DNA of 64,000 nt from Prochlorococcus marinus str. MIT 9314 (GCF_000760035.1 NZ_JNAO01000008.1:1-64000), one strand, 5' to 3'. Shown: positions 1 through 9,485, numbered from the stretch's first letter. Notes: generated by a model not told the origin, from the sequence alone. Numbers and translations are program-made.

Positions 1-1
1 T

Positions 2-592
2 TTACTAAACAAATGTGATTTAGTCAACGAAGAACAATTAAAGAAAGTCGAAAAATTCATTAATAAAATAAAAAAAGAACCAAGGATATTGAGATCAACC
101 AATAGTGAAGTTGGATTACAAACAATAATGAGTGTAGGTCTATTTGAAACAGATACTTTTAAATACGATAAGGATAAAGAAGATGTAGAAGACAATTCAC
201 ACGATCATTCTTCACATGCACACGATCATTCTTCACATTCACACGATCATTCTTCACATTCACACGATCATTCTTCACATTCACACGATTTGATCAATAA
301 TATAGAGGGTTTTACATCAGTTTCTTATGAGACTTTTGAACCATTTTCCTTAAGGAAGTTTCAATATTTCTTAGATAATCAAATCTCACAAAATGTATTT
401 AGGGCCAAAGGAATATTATGGTTTATGGAAAGTGAAAGAAAACACATTTTTCACCTATCTGGAAAAAGATTTTCTCTAGATGATGAAGAATGGACCAAAG
501 AAAAATCAAACAAGATAGTGTTAATTGGGAAAAATTTAGATCATCAAACTATAAAGAATCAACTTTCATCATGTAGATTTAGTAAAGATTAG
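2..592 (+). CDS. CobW/COG0523-family metal-linked GTPase, 3' part (5' end outside window)
   Basis: The frame is open from base 2, so the gene starts before the window. The first residues, LLNKCDL, hold an NKxD guanine-specificity motif, as in the G3E GTPases of the CobW/COG0523 group, which act in metal-cofactor delivery (cobalamin, zinc and others). A His-rich linker follows (four 7-residue units HDHSSHS/A at 200-283), typical of metal binding in this family. The C-terminal half carries the CobW_C-like region (RAKGILWF, HIFHLSGKRF, KIVLIGKNLD). A TTG at 89 could be taken as a start but would cut off the GTPase motif, so it is not the real start. The metal served cannot be told from sequence. 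The next gene, 28 bp downstream, is an iron-type ABC permease on the same strand. Confidence 0.85.
   Translation, partial: LLNKCDLVNEEQLKKVEKFINKIKKEPRILRSTNSEVGLQTIMSVGLFETDTFKYDKDKEDVEDNSHDHSSHAHDHSSHSHDHSSHSHDHSSHSHDLINNIEGFTSVSYETFEPFSLRKFQYFLDNQISQNVFRAKGILWFMESERKHIFHLSGKRFSLDDEEWTKEKSNKIVLIGKNLDHQTIKNQLSSCRFSKD
200..289 (+). repeat. 21-bp tandem repeat encoding a His-rich linker
   Basis: Four consecutive 21-bp units encode HDHSSHA or HDHSSHS, and a partial fifth unit (CAC GAT) ends at 289. Units 2 to 4 are nearly identical at the DNA level. The repeat stays in frame inside the CobW-like gene, so copy-number changes would lengthen or shorten the metal-binding linker without breaking the frame. 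Confidence 0.9.
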
Positions 593-620
593 ATTATGCA
601 TATTAGGGTTTAATTAATTT

Positions 621-2159
621 TTGAAAATACTTATTAAAGGATTTAAAAAAGCAGTAACCGAATTAAAACTTTTTTATTTTACTTCGTTTATTGTTGCATT
701 CCTAGTTATCATTCCAATTTCCAATTTTCTTCTTGAAGGAGTTCAATATGTTATTAGTGGGAATTTTTCATTAGGTATTGCTGGAGGAGAAGAGGTATTA
801 GAGACTTTAAAAGTTTTAGTACTAACAAGTTTTTTTGGAGGAGGATTAGGCACTTTGAATGGATGGTTACTTTCAAATTGTGATTTTAAGTTCAGAAAAG
901 TTCTCCGAATTTGTCAGCTAGTTCCACTTGCTGCCCCAGCATATCTAATGACAGCTGTTTTGCAGGATTTAGCAAGTATTTTTGGGTATCAAGTAACAGG
1001 TTTATGGTGGGGGGTATTAATACTTTCAATTTCTACTTATCCATATGTATTCATTCTTGCTAACGAAAGTTTTAATAAATTTGGAGTTAATCAAATCAAT
1101 GCTAGTAGAGGATTAGGAGTTGGACCATGGAGGAGCTTCTTTAAAATCGCTCTTCCAATGGCGTTACCAGCACTAATAACAGGAATCAGTTTAATGTGTA
1201 TGGAAGTAATGAATGAGTTAGGTACATTTGCATTATTAAATATTCCAAGTATTTCTACAGGTATAGCCGAAAATTGGATAATTGAGGGTAATCCAAAAAG
1301 TGCTATTGGACTATCTTTGGTAGCATTATTAATAATTTTTACTTTAATTATTTTTGAAAAATTCTCGAGAAGAAAATCAAAGAGGTGGAGTGAAAATCCT
1401 GCATCAAAAGATTCTCAAGGTTGGGAATTAAAAAAAACTAGAGCTCTTTTAGCAATAACCATATCTTTATTTCCTCCAATTTTCTCTTTTGGAATTCCAT
1501 GTTTTTGGGTTCTGCTTAATATCGATCAAATTCAAAAAGGGTTATCTATAGAATTACTTAACCTATCATTGAGAACAATAAGCCTAGGATTTTTTACTGC
1601 ATTAATAACTATGCTATTCTCTCTAGTAATTTCCTTAGCAAGACGCCCAAATAAAAGCTTATTACTAGGAATAATAACAAACCTTGCGGGAATAGGTTAC
1701 GCAATCCCAGGCACTGTATTAGCTTTATCTTTAATAAGCATTTCTTCTTCAAGTTTTAATTTTATCGCTATTTGCTTACTAATTTGGGGTTATCTTGTCA
1801 GATTTCTAACTATTTCTAAGGGTTCTATTGATTCAAGTCTTGAAAGAATCTCTCCTAGTCTTGATGAAGCTGCACTTGGACTAGGAGAGGATTGGCTGGG
1901 TATCATCAAAAGAGTTCATCTACCTCTTCTCCAAGGACCAATATTCGTAGGCTCACTTTTAGTTTTTGTGGACACGATAAAGGAATTACCCATAACCTTT
2001 ATTTTAAGACCATTCGATTTTGATACATTATCTGTGAGAATATATCAATATGCTGGAGATGAAAGAATGGTAGAGGCAATATTACCAGCAATTCTTATTA
2101 TGATATTGGGCCTTATCGCATCAATGACATTGATACCAAGTTTAGAGAAAAAAAACTAA
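621..2159 (+). CDS. ABC transporter permease, iron(III)-type (FutB/FbpB-like, two fused permease domains)
   Basis: A 512-residue very hydrophobic protein with two binding-protein-dependent permease domains in one chain. Each domain has an EAA-type loop: ASRGLGVGPWRSFFKIALP near residue 180 and EAALGLGEDWLGIIKRVHLP near 415. The fused layout is characteristic of ferric iron (FutB/FbpB) and thiamine permeases. It would form the inner-membrane channel and pair with a separate ATPase and periplasmic binder, neither of which is adjacent here. The start is a TTG; there is no nearby ATG. The stop overlaps the stop of the convergent next gene by 4 bp. Iron is the most likely substrate by family and lineage, but this is inference. 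Confidence 0.82.
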   Translation: MKILIKGFKKAVTELKLFYFTSFIVAFLVIIPISNFLLEGVQYVISGNFSLGIAGGEEVLETLKVLVLTSFFGGGLGTLNGWLLSNCDFKFRKVLRICQLVPLAAPAYLMTAVLQDLASIFGYQVTGLWWGVLILSISTYPYVFILANESFNKFGVNQINASRGLGVGPWRSFFKIALPMALPALITGISLMCMEVMNELGTFALLNIPSISTGIAENWIIEGNPKSAIGLSLVALLIIFTLIIFEKFSRRKSKRWSENPASKDSQGWELKKTRALLAITISLFPPIFSFGIPCFWVLLNIDQIQKGLSIELLNLSLRTISLGFFTALITMLFSLVISLARRPNKSLLLGIITNLAGIGYAIPGTVLALSLISISSSSFNFIAICLLIWGYLVRFLTISKGSIDSSLERISPSLDEAALGLGEDWLGIIKRVHLPLLQGPIFVGSLLVFVDTIKELPITFILRPFDFDTLSVRIYQYAGDERMVEAILPAILIMILGLIASMTLIPSLEKKN

Positions 2160-3112
2160 ATTCTTTTAGATAGTTTTCTTATTAAAAAAGGTAAGCTTAA
2201 CAACAAATCTGCCGAGGTTGATATAACCCTAAAATAAATTAAGCAAATGAGAATTATATTTTGTGGAATACTTTTGCCAACAAAAAAAAGGAAGCAGGTC
2301 TCAAAAACACCTACGCCTCCAGGAGCTGTTGGGATTACCAATCCTAAAGACCATGACAAAGAAAAGATTACTAATAAAAATATGCTATTGAGAGTATTAC
2401 TTGTATCAAAAGTTTTTAAGCAAATATAAAAACTTATAAATTTAGATAAAACAAACCCAATTTCAAGTATTAAAGCTCTAGTAGGGAAAAAAGAAATAAT
2501 ATTTATTCTCTCTTCAAATAGGTCTTTTGATTTTGGAAATCTCAATACCTCAAATACTTTTCCTTTAATGGACCCTATTCTTTTTAATACAAGATAGATT
2601 AATTTCCTGTTTAAAAATACTAAAGGAAAAATTAAAAAAAAATAAATTGGTGAAAAAATTAATCCCAGCGATGCCAATAGAAAAGATCCACTTAACATAA
2701 AATAAGGTTCTATAAGAGTCGAATACAAAGCAATTTGCGGATTAATTATTTTTTTTAAAAAATTAAATCTTTCTACAAAATGCCAAATCCCTCCTGGAAC
2801 ATATTTAAGAATATTGGTTAAAACATAAAAAGAGACTAGATTATTACTTTTAAATTCTTTCCCAAACCACTTAACAATATATTTCCATGCATAAGCGTTT
2901 AGGTAAATACTTAAAACACAAAATAAAAATGATAAGGATAGATTTATTCCATTTCTTTCTAAATTGATATCAAAAGAAATTTGATCAATATTATAAAAAA
3001 AATATATGCAAAAATATAATAAGCTTGAAATAAAGAAAATACTCTTGAAATTACCAAATTTAATTTTTTTAAGGAATTTGAAATATGGTTGATTGATTGT
3101 ATTAAATCTCAT
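2156..3112 (-). CDS. LPG-synthase-TM-like (UPF0104) integral membrane protein
   Basis: A 318-residue multi-pass membrane protein with about eight hydrophobic segments. It has motifs of the lysylphosphatidylglycerol synthase transmembrane family (PF03706): YVPGGIWH near residue 104 and PTAPGGVGVFE near 262. Members include flippase-like and lipid-modifying membrane proteins; there is no aminoacyl-transferase domain here, so no lipid-lysylation activity should be assumed. Its start overlaps the end of the upstream larC by 4 bp (ATG within the larC stop region), suggesting translational coupling. Confidence 0.75.
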   Translation of the reverse strand: MRFNTINQPYFKFLKKIKFGNFKSIFFISSLLYFCIYFFYNIDQISFDINLERNGINLSLSFLFCVLSIYLNAYAWKYIVKWFGKEFKSNNLVSFYVLTNILKYVPGGIWHFVERFNFLKKIINPQIALYSTLIEPYFMLSGSFLLASLGLIFSPIYFFLIFPLVFLNRKLIYLVLKRIGSIKGKVFEVLRFPKSKDLFEERINIISFFPTRALILEIGFVLSKFISFYICLKTFDTSNTLNSIFLLVIFSLSWSLGLVIPTAPGGVGVFETCFLFFVGKSIPQNIILICLIYFRVISTSADLLLSLPFLIRKLSKRI

Positions 3113-4341
3113 TTCCAGTTTTCAAATGCTTTAAATTTCTTACTTGACTCTTTTATTATTTTTCTTATTTCATGAGTTGATATTTTATGCTTTAACTTTA
3201 ATCTCAAAACCTCATCATTTTCTGGTTTCATATTTATTGATCCATCGGGTTTCAAAGTTTGTTTAACTTTTATATTTCCAAAAGTTGTTAAACATTCTCC
3301 TCTACGTCTAAGTAATATCCACCGAGATTGGGTCCTTTCACGAACCCCAATAGTGTTGGAATAATCAAACCATAATCGTCTAAAAAATTCTTTTTTATCA
3401 ATGGGCAAGATTGCTTGAATTGAAAATCCAATCCTATTTTTTTTCATATTTATAGCTTGATAGGAAACGTCGTAAGCCCCCTCAATTCTAAGTTTCTCCA
3501 CAAAATTAGATATATCCTCGGGTGTTTGATCATCAATCCATGCTTCTTGAATAGATATCTCTTCACACTTTGGACTAATTTGTTCATTATCGTTAATAGA
3601 AGAATCCTCATATGAAGTAATTTTATAAACTCTTACCAAATTAGGGAATGGAAATTTGAGGTTACCAATGCCTACTCCATAAGAGTTAATAGAAAATTTT
3701 AAAGGAGGTTCTAGATAGTCGACTAAATTAGCTAGTAGAGCAATGCCAGTTGGTGTTGAGAGTTCACCCTCTATTGAGTCACGGTTTGATAAAACCTTAA
3801 TATTTTTTTGTCTTATTAACTCTATTACAGCTGGAGGTGGTACAGATAATTTTCCATGTTCAGTTTGGACAAAACCTTTCCCCAACATTGGTTCATTACA
3901 ATAAACCCTCCTTGGATTTAAGTAATTCAATGCAGCACACACCCCAATGATATCCACCAATGAATCTATGGCTCCAATTTCATGAAAATGAACATCATCA
4001 GATTTAATGCCATGAACTTTTCCTTCCGCAATTGCTAAAGATTCAAATACTTCATAAATTATTTTTTTTAATTTATCTTCTAAGTGACCATTTAAAATAA
4101 TTTCCTTAATACTTCTCCAAGTTCTTTTGCAAGGACTACAATCAGTATTCTCAACCTTTGCCTTGATGCCTCGAATTGAAAAACTTTTTGACTCCTTAAA
4201 GTCTAGTTGATATAAATCCTGTAATCCAAGATCAATAAGTGGCTTTTCAATAACTTTTTTAGGCACCCCTAAATCATAAAAAGCTCCTAACAACATATCT
4301 CCAGAGATACCAGGAGAACATTCAATTAAAACATCATCCAT
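3109..4341 (-). CDS. larC: LarC-like nickel-pincer cofactor insertion protein (DUF111 family)
   Basis: A 410-residue protein matching the DUF111/TIGR00299 family. The N-terminal motif is CSPGISGDMLLGAFYDLG and the conserved HFHEIGAIDSLVDIIG lies near residues 118-133. In Lactiplantibacillus, LarC inserts nickel into the pyridinium bis-thiocarboxylate pincer cofactor of lactate racemase. There LarC is made from two frames, whereas here it is one continuous frame. No larB, larE or larA lies in the window, so the client enzyme is unknown. The gene overlaps the downstream membrane protein by 4 bp. Confidence 0.82.
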   Translation of the reverse strand: MDDVLIECSPGISGDMLLGAFYDLGVPKKVIEKPLIDLGLQDLYQLDFKESKSFSIRGIKAKVENTDCSPCKRTWRSIKEIILNGHLEDKLKKIIYEVFESLAIAEGKVHGIKSDDVHFHEIGAIDSLVDIIGVCAALNYLNPRRVYCNEPMLGKGFVQTEHGKLSVPPPAVIELIRQKNIKVLSNRDSIEGELSTPTGIALLANLVDYLEPPLKFSINSYGVGIGNLKFPFPNLVRVYKITSYEDSSINDNEQISPKCEEISIQEAWIDDQTPEDISNFVEKLRIEGAYDVSYQAINMKKNRIGFSIQAILPIDKKEFFRRLWFDYSNTIGVRERTQSRWILLRRRGECLTTFGNIKVKQTLKPDGSINMKPENDEVLRLKLKHKISTHEIRKIIKESSKKFKAFENWK

Positions 4342-4393
4342 AAATCAAAGATTTCTTGATTGGTAAAATTGCAGTGGAAATCAACCTTTCATT

Positions 4394-4993
4394 CTAATTA
4401 TTTTTAGAAAGATTTTTTTCAATCACTTCGTAATTTATAAGTTTCAAAGAATTTCCATCTCTGTTGATATCTAAACTTACAAAGCTATGCAGAAGTTCAA
4501 GAGAAATCTCTCCTTTAATGACTAATTTAAAATTTTTATTTTTTAAATTTTTTGACTTTACAGCAGAACATATTTTAATAACAATTTCCTTCTTTTTAGT
4601 GTTGACAAACACTAATTCTCCTCTAACAGAAAAATAATTGTCTTTTAAATTTAATTCTTCTAGTAATTTTGAGAAGTTTGTTTTTGAAGAATCATTAGGG
4701 AAATCATTAAGTTGGTAGGGATCCCAGATACCTGCAACCTGTAAATGCAAGTTTTGAGTATTTTTATTCTTTGGATAAACGATCCAATAGTAACTTTTCT
4801 TTAAATCAATATGCTTTTTTAAAAGTGATAAGGCTTTACCTAGTACTACTGTTTCAATTTTTTCGTCTTTATTATCGATTAAAAAGCCTCTATTTAATTG
4901 CTCACTACTGAGGGGAGTAAATTTACCATTAATAATACCGATTGCTCTATGCTGTAATTGGTTAGTAACTTTTGGGATAGGATTTTTTAACAT
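4394..4993 (-). CDS. Conserved hypothetical protein, 199 residues
   Basis: I do not recognise a named family. The protein is soluble and Lys/Leu/Asn-rich, with no signal peptide or membrane segment. It begins MLKNPIPKVTNQLQHRAIGI and contains the stretch YYWIVYPKNKN near residue 69. Coding quality is good: the frame is long, the start is an ATG, and spacers to neighbours are short (52 bp to larC, 31 bp to the upstream gene). It may be co-transcribed with larC, but nothing in the sequence points to a shared function. Confidence 0.7.
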   Translation of the reverse strand: MLKNPIPKVTNQLQHRAIGIINGKFTPLSSEQLNRGFLIDNKDEKIETVVLGKALSLLKKHIDLKKSYYWIVYPKNKNTQNLHLQVAGIWDPYQLNDFPNDSSKTNFSKLLEELNLKDNYFSVRGELVFVNTKKKEIVIKICSAVKSKNLKNKNFKLVIKGEISLELLHSFVSLDINRDGNSLKLINYEVIEKNLSKNN

Positions 4994-5024
4994 ATTAAAA
5001 ATTTGGAAATAAAAATTTATCGTA

Positions 5025-5333
5025 TTAAATTTCCTGATTCCCCTCCTGACTATTAAATGAGTTTAAGGCATCGTCAATTGCATCAGAGGGATCGGTCGCA
5101 TCGTTCATACTATTTTGTCTGCGTATCATTTCCACAAGTTCAAAAGGATTAGTTGGAAGAACTGAACTATCATCTTCTGTTTTAGTTGAGGTATCAATTT
5201 CCAATTCCTCAAATAAATATTCAGCATTTAGATATGCCCCTTTTAAGAAAATTAATGAAGTAAAAAAAAATACAAAAGTTATTGTTCTAGGCAGGCTTTT
5301 GCAAAAATAATCTTTCATTTTATTTAATTTCAA
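5025..5333 (-). CDS. Small secreted or membrane-anchored hypothetical protein
   Basis: A 102-residue protein. A basic N-terminus (MKLNKMKDYFCKSLPR) is followed by a hydrophobic segment at about residues 17-36 that looks like a signal peptide or anchor. The rest is acidic and Ser/Asp/Asn-rich (for example TSTKTEDDSSVLPTNPFELV). No family recognised. It lies 57 bp from the divergently transcribed xthA, so its promoter must sit in that short AT-rich gap. Confidence 0.62.
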   Translation of the reverse strand: MKLNKMKDYFCKSLPRTITFVFFFTSLIFLKGAYLNAEYLFEELEIDTSTKTEDDSSVLPTNPFELVEMIRRQNSMNDATDPSDAIDDALNSFNSQEGNQEI

Positions 5334-5390
5334 AATTCTTAAACACCAAAAAATTTTTGCTATTTTAATTTTACATAATTTGGTAGAAAT

Positions 5391-6236
5391 TTGTTAATAG
5401 CAACTTGGAATGTTAACTCTATAAGATCCAGACTTTCACAAATAATAGATTGGATTAATAAAGCCAATCCAGATATTCTATGTTTGCAGGAAACAAAAGT
5501 AATGGATGATAGTTTCCCTATTGCACCTTTTGAAAAATTAGGATACTCAGTAGAGGTCTACGGGCAAAAATCATACAATGGTGTAGCTATTATTTCTAAA
5601 ATAAAGCCGGAAAATGTCAAAAAAGGATTTTACGGTTGTAATGACTTTGATCAAAATATCGAAATTTTCCGAGATCAAAAAAGATTAATTTCTGCTGATA
5701 TTAATGGTATTAAAATCATAAATGTTTACGTGCCAAATGGATCTTCTCTAGAGTCTAGTAAGTTCGAATACAAAATTAATTGGTTAAATTGTTTAGCTTC
5801 ATTTTTAGATGAGCGAGAAAAAAAAGGAGAAATAATTTGTCTTATGGGTGATTTTAATGTTGCTCCGTTTAACCTTGATATTCATGATCCAAAGAAATAT
5901 GAAGGAGGAATAATGGCTTCTGAGATAGAGAGAAATGCATTAAATAATGTTCTGAAAAAAAGATTAATAGATACTTTCAGGATTTTTGAAAAAAATACTG
6001 GTCATTGGAGTTGGTGGGATTACCGTAATAACGCATTTGTATTAAATAAAGGTTGGAGAATAGACCATATTTATATCAGCAAAGAACTGTCATCAAAACT
6101 TAAAAGTTGTGTCATAGACAGCTCACCAAGGGGTAATTCGCGTCCAAGTGATCATGCCCCAGTAATGATAGATCTTAACTTAAACGGCATAAATGTAGAT
6201 TTTTTCGAGGATGAGGATGATCTCTTCGAAATATAA
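5391..6236 (+). CDS. xthA: Exodeoxyribonuclease III (AP endonuclease, ExoIII family)
   Basis: A 281-residue endonuclease/exonuclease/phosphatase-fold enzyme for base-excision repair of abasic sites. Active-site motifs appear in the expected order: ATWNVNSIRSR (residues 4-14), CLQETKV with the metal-binding Glu at 34, VYVPNG, GDFNVAP, WSWWDYR, GWRIDHI and the C-terminal SDHAPV with the catalytic His. The start is a TTG directly before the conserved strand, so no longer N-terminus is expected. A short acidic tail (DFFEDEDDLFEI) follows the catalytic core. Confidence 0.95.
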   Translation: MLIATWNVNSIRSRLSQIIDWINKANPDILCLQETKVMDDSFPIAPFEKLGYSVEVYGQKSYNGVAIISKIKPENVKKGFYGCNDFDQNIEIFRDQKRLISADINGIKIINVYVPNGSSLESSKFEYKINWLNCLASFLDEREKKGEIICLMGDFNVAPFNLDIHDPKKYEGGIMASEIERNALNNVLKKRLIDTFRIFEKNTGHWSWWDYRNNAFVLNKGWRIDHIYISKELSSKLKSCVIDSSPRGNSRPSDHAPVMIDLNLNGINVDFFEDEDDLFEI

Positions 6237-6462
6237 ATAAAATAAATTGAATTTTTTCAATGCCTGAAAACGCCTATTAATAAAGAGTTGTATAAAGTAA
6301 GATTGTTTTTTATCATGATTTCTTTAAAATTAATAAGTTACAATCCAAACTATCGCAATAAAAATATCATAATGTAGAATTTCATTCTGATTGACAAAAT
6401 TTTTACTTATTTCTAATTTAGAACATGACAAGATTTTTCTCAAAACATCATTTAGCTAAATT

Positions 6463-7764
6463 GTGACTGACATATTAAATTACACAAAATCTGAAGAAAT
6501 TTTCTCTGCAGCCCAACAACTAATGCCAGGAGGAGTTAGTTCTCCAGTCAGAGCTTTTAAGTCCGTAGGTGGCCAGCCAATAGTTTTTGATAGGGTCAAA
6601 GGCCCTTTTGCTTGGGATATTGATGGAAATAGATATATTGACTATATAGGAAGTTGGGGGCCGGCTATATGTGGACATGCACACCCTGAAGTTACAACGG
6701 CATTACAGGAAGCACTCGAGAAAGGAACGAGCTTTGGCGCTCCATGCGTTCTAGAAAACCAACTTGCTGAAATGGTCATAGATGCAGTCCCATCTGTAGA
6801 AATGGTCAGATTTGTTAATAGTGGAACAGAGGCATGCATGGCTGTTTTGAGACTAATGCGAGCATTTACTGGAAGAGATAAAGTTATTAAATTTGATGGT
6901 TGCTATCACGGTCATGCAGATATGTTTTTAGTTAAAGCAGGATCAGGTGTTGCCACTCTAGGTTTACCTGATTCTCCTGGAGTTCCTCGGACAACAACTG
7001 CCAACACACTCACTGCTCCCTACAATGACCTTGAAGCAGTGAAAAAATTATTTTCAGAAAATCCTGATGCTATTTCGGGAGTTATACTTGAGCCTATTGT
7101 AGGTAATGCTGGTTTTATTACTCCAGAACCTGGATTCTTGGAAGGATTAAGAGAACTAACCACTGAGAATGGATCCTTATTAGTTTTTGATGAAGTAATG
7201 ACTGGATTCAGAATAAGTTATGGAGGCGCTCAAGAAAAGTTTGGAGTTACTCCTGATTTAACAACCCTTGGGAAAGTAATTGGTGGAGGCCTACCTGTTG
7301 GAGCTTATGGAGGTAAGAAAGAAATAATGTCAATGGTAGCTCCTTCAGGACCGGTTTACCAAGCAGGAACTTTGAGCGGTAATCCACTTGCAATGACTGC
7401 TGGAATAAAAACTCTTGAACTACTTAAACAAGATGGTACATACGATAAACTTGATTCAACAACCTCTAGATTAATTGAAGGGATAATTCAGTCTGCAGAA
7501 AATAACGGTATCGCTATTAACGGTGGAAATGTAAGCGCAATGTTTGGATTTTTCTTATGTGATGGGCCAGTCAGAAACTTTGATGAAGCCAAAACAAATG
7601 ATGCGAAACTTTTTGGTAAGTTGCATAGAGAAATGCTTAGACGAGGAATTTACCTAGCGCCAAGTCCATTCGAGGCTGGTTTCACATCTCTAGCTCACAG
7701 CGAAGAGGAAATTGACAAAACTATCGAAGCTTTTGACGAATCATTTAACGCAATAAAACAATAA
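6463..7764 (+). CDS. hemL: Glutamate-1-semialdehyde 2,1-aminomutase
   Basis: A 433-residue class III aminotransferase that makes 5-aminolevulinate, the first committed precursor of haem, chlorophyll and corrinoids. Visible motifs are [12 protein letters not shown] at the N-terminus, FVNSGTEA near 117, FDEVMTGFR near 242, and the PLP lysine K271 in [11 protein letters not shown]. The start is GTG. The 226-bp upstream spacer is one of the longer ones in the window and probably holds a regulated promoter, though I cannot pick a clear box. A strong hairpin follows immediately after the stop. Confidence 0.97.
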   Translation: MTDILNYTKSEEIFSAAQQLMPGGVSSPVRAFKSVGGQPIVFDRVKGPFAWDIDGNRYIDYIGSWGPAICGHAHPEVTTALQEALEKGTSFGAPCVLENQLAEMVIDAVPSVEMVRFVNSGTEACMAVLRLMRAFTGRDKVIKFDGCYHGHADMFLVKAGSGVATLGLPDSPGVPRTTTANTLTAPYNDLEAVKKLFSENPDAISGVILEPIVGNAGFITPEPGFLEGLRELTTENGSLLVFDEVMTGFRISYGGAQEKFGVTPDLTTLGKVIGGGLPVGAYGGKKEIMSMVAPSGPVYQAGTLSGNPLAMTAGIKTLELLKQDGTYDKLDSTTSRLIEGIIQSAENNGIAINGGNVSAMFGFFLCDGPVRNFDEAKTNDAKLFGKLHREMLRRGIYLAPSPFEAGFTSLAHSEEEIDKTIEAFDESFNAIKQ

Positions 7765-7806
7765 TAATTTACATTTTTAAACTCGATGAAAAAAATGTAA
7801 ATTATT
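7763..7806. terminator. Bidirectional hairpin terminator between hemL and the prohibitin-like gene
   Basis: A perfect 16-bp inverted repeat (7763-7778 and 7791-7806) flanks a 12-base loop. The A/T ends of the stem supply a U-rich tail in either direction. It begins inside the hemL stop codon and sits 32 bp from the end of the convergent gene, so it can serve both. Confidence 0.75.
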
Positions 7807-7838
7807 AAAATTATTTAGAAGGGTTATATTTTAAATAG

Positions 7839-8642
7839 TTATCTCTTACCACCGACTATTACTGGTGGACTTCCCCCTTCTGAACCTGGTAAACCAGGTA
7901 CAACTTGCGTGCTGCCATCCCATTTGTCTAGAAATAATTTGAAAAGCACCTGATCGTCAAGGCTTCTGTTTAATGTCTCATATCTAAGGGCTTCTTGTTC
8001 AGCGATTTCAACTTCTGTCTTCGCTCTTAATAATTGCTGACCTGCTATTTGTTTTTGTTCAATCGCAGCTCTATATTCTTCAGCAATCTCTAATCCAGTA
8101 AGATCTAAACTTTTAACATCTACATAATCGAACGAATTTAGTTCTTGAGCAACTGTATCTCCAACTTTTTCAGAAATTACTGCGAATTCAGTGGCAATTG
8201 TTTCTAGCTCATATTGAGAAAACACAGATTTTAGAGCTTTTAGCAAAGATGGTTGAACAATTTTTTGATAAACATCGCTATTTCTACTTGCAATTGTTGC
8301 GAAGATCCTTCCTGCTTCGTTAGGTTTTACTGAGTACTTAACGGTAGCTGTAGCCCTAATCACTTGAAGATCTTTAGTTAAAGTTTCAAATTTTTCGGGT
8401 TGAACCTGAGTTTTTATATCAAATGGATAAACAGACTGAACAAATGGAAGTTTAAAGTTTAAACCAGCTCTCCTTGAGGGGCCACTTACTTTCCCTAATG
8501 TTGTTACAACTGCAACTTGTCCAGAAGGGACAACGAAGAGAGATTGGGTGAGCAAAAGAAAGCCGGTAAATGACAGTACGATCAATAATGTTGCTGTTCC
8601 ACCTGGACCTGTTGGTGTTACATTTTTAAAAGACGTTGACAT
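7839..8642 (-). CDS. Prohibitin/HflC-type SPFH membrane protein
   Basis: A 267-residue protein with one N-terminal membrane anchor (about residues 18-38, LLIVLSFTGFLLLTQSLFVV) followed by an SPFH/Band 7 domain (VVPSGQVAVVTTLGKV, AGLNFKLPFVQSVYPFDIKTQ). A helical C-terminal region rich in Glu/Ala/Gln follows (EEYRAAIEQKQIAGQQLLRA). Such proteins form large membrane-associated rings and often modulate AAA membrane proteases such as FtsH. No protease is adjacent. The short, single-copy, prohibitin-like form is usual for cyanobacteria. Confidence 0.88.
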   Translation of the reverse strand: MSTSFKNVTPTGPGGTATLLIVLSFTGFLLLTQSLFVVPSGQVAVVTTLGKVSGPSRRAGLNFKLPFVQSVYPFDIKTQVQPEKFETLTKDLQVIRATATVKYSVKPNEAGRIFATIASRNSDVYQKIVQPSLLKALKSVFSQYELETIATEFAVISEKVGDTVAQELNSFDYVDVKSLDLTGLEIAEEYRAAIEQKQIAGQQLLRAKTEVEIAEQEALRYETLNRSLDDQVLFKLFLDKWDGSTQVVPGLPGSEGGSPPVIVGGKR

Positions 8643-8762
8643 TAAATTTTTTCTTTTAATTAATCATATTTAAATAGACTAATTAGTGCATTGATAAGAC
8701 ATTTAATTAAAATATTTTTTTAATAATTGAAGATTTAATATAAATAATATTTACTAGATATT

Positions 8763-8960
8763 CTATTTAAATTCTTGCAAAAGTTCTAAATAAAGGTCTT
8801 CATCTATTTCTCTTATGTCATATTCAGAGGGTAGAACACCATGCTTATGCTCATGTACTGCCATCCAACAATATTTCTCTATTTCTTCTTTTGAAAAGCG
8901 AGGATATTCTTGTACTTTCTTAATCAATGATTTAATGAGAGATTCTGAATAATCTGTCAT
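8763..8960 (-). CDS. Small acidic hypothetical protein, 65 residues
   Basis: A soluble 65-residue protein starting MTDYSESLIKSLIKKVQEYP, rich in Glu/Asp/Lys and ending YLELLQEFK. It contains VHEHKHGVLPSEYDI, a compact conserved-looking core. No known domain recognised. It lies 27 bp downstream of yajQ on the same strand and may be co-transcribed with it. Confidence 0.6.
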   Translation of the reverse strand: MTDYSESLIKSLIKKVQEYPRFSKEEIEKYCWMAVHEHKHGVLPSEYDIREIDEDLYLELLQEFK

Positions 8961-8987
8961 GCTTTAAAAATGCTCTTACTGAAGATT

Positions 8988-9485
8988 TTATCTAAAGTTA
9001 TTAGCTTTTAGAGGAATGTTTAAAGACTCTTCCAACTCACTAACAAGCTTAATTGCTAATTGAAGATCATTTTTGCTCTTACTTGCAACTCTGAGTGTTT
9101 CTCCATTGATGCTGACATTAATTTTCTTTATTTGATCTCTAATATTTTTACTGATTTTTTTTGCGATTTCTTGTTTGATTCCTTGTTTTAATAAAATTGT
9201 CTGTTTTACTCTATTACCACTAACCATTTCAATTTCACCGTAATCAAATATTTTTAAAGATAAGTTTCTTTTTATTGCCTTTTGTCTAATTATGTCATTA
9301 ACAGCATTTAAGGTTAATTCGCTGTTGGTGATTATAAAAATATTTTCTTTATCTAAATCAACTGAAGTGTCTGTTCCTTTAAGATCGTAACGCTGAGAAA
9401 TTTCCCTTTTTACTTGATCCAAAGCATTGACCAATTCCTGTCTATCAAAATCAGAAACTACATCAAATGAAAAACTTTCTGCCAT
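8988..9485 (-). CDS. yajQ: YajQ/UPF0234 nucleotide-binding protein
   Basis: A 165-residue member of the YajQ family. N-terminal AESFSFDVVSDFDRQELVNA and RYDLKGTDTSVDLD are family hallmarks, as are KQTILLKQGI and the C-terminal LRVASKSKNDLQ. Some members bind cyclic di-GMP or other nucleotides and act as regulators; whether this one does cannot be judged from sequence. The length matches the family (about 163). Confidence 0.92.
   Translation of the reverse strand: MAESFSFDVVSDFDRQELVNALDQVKREISQRYDLKGTDTSVDLDKENIFIITNSELTLNAVNDIIRQKAIKRNLSLKIFDYGEIEMVSGNRVKQTILLKQGIKQEIAKKISKNIRDQIKKINVSINGETLRVASKSKNDLQLAIKLVSELEESLNIPLKANNFR

Noticed and set aside
200-289. Short tandem repeats taken as a CRISPR array
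   Set aside because: Units are contiguous with no spacers, in frame, and encode a His-rich linker.
89-592. Complete gene starting at TTG 89
   Set aside because: The frame is open to the window edge and includes the NKxD GTPase motif upstream, so the gene is truncated by the window.
2247-2429. 60-residue rightward frame opposite the LPG-synthase-like gene
   Set aside because: Lies fully antisense to a well-supported membrane protein; Lys-rich with no recognisable features.
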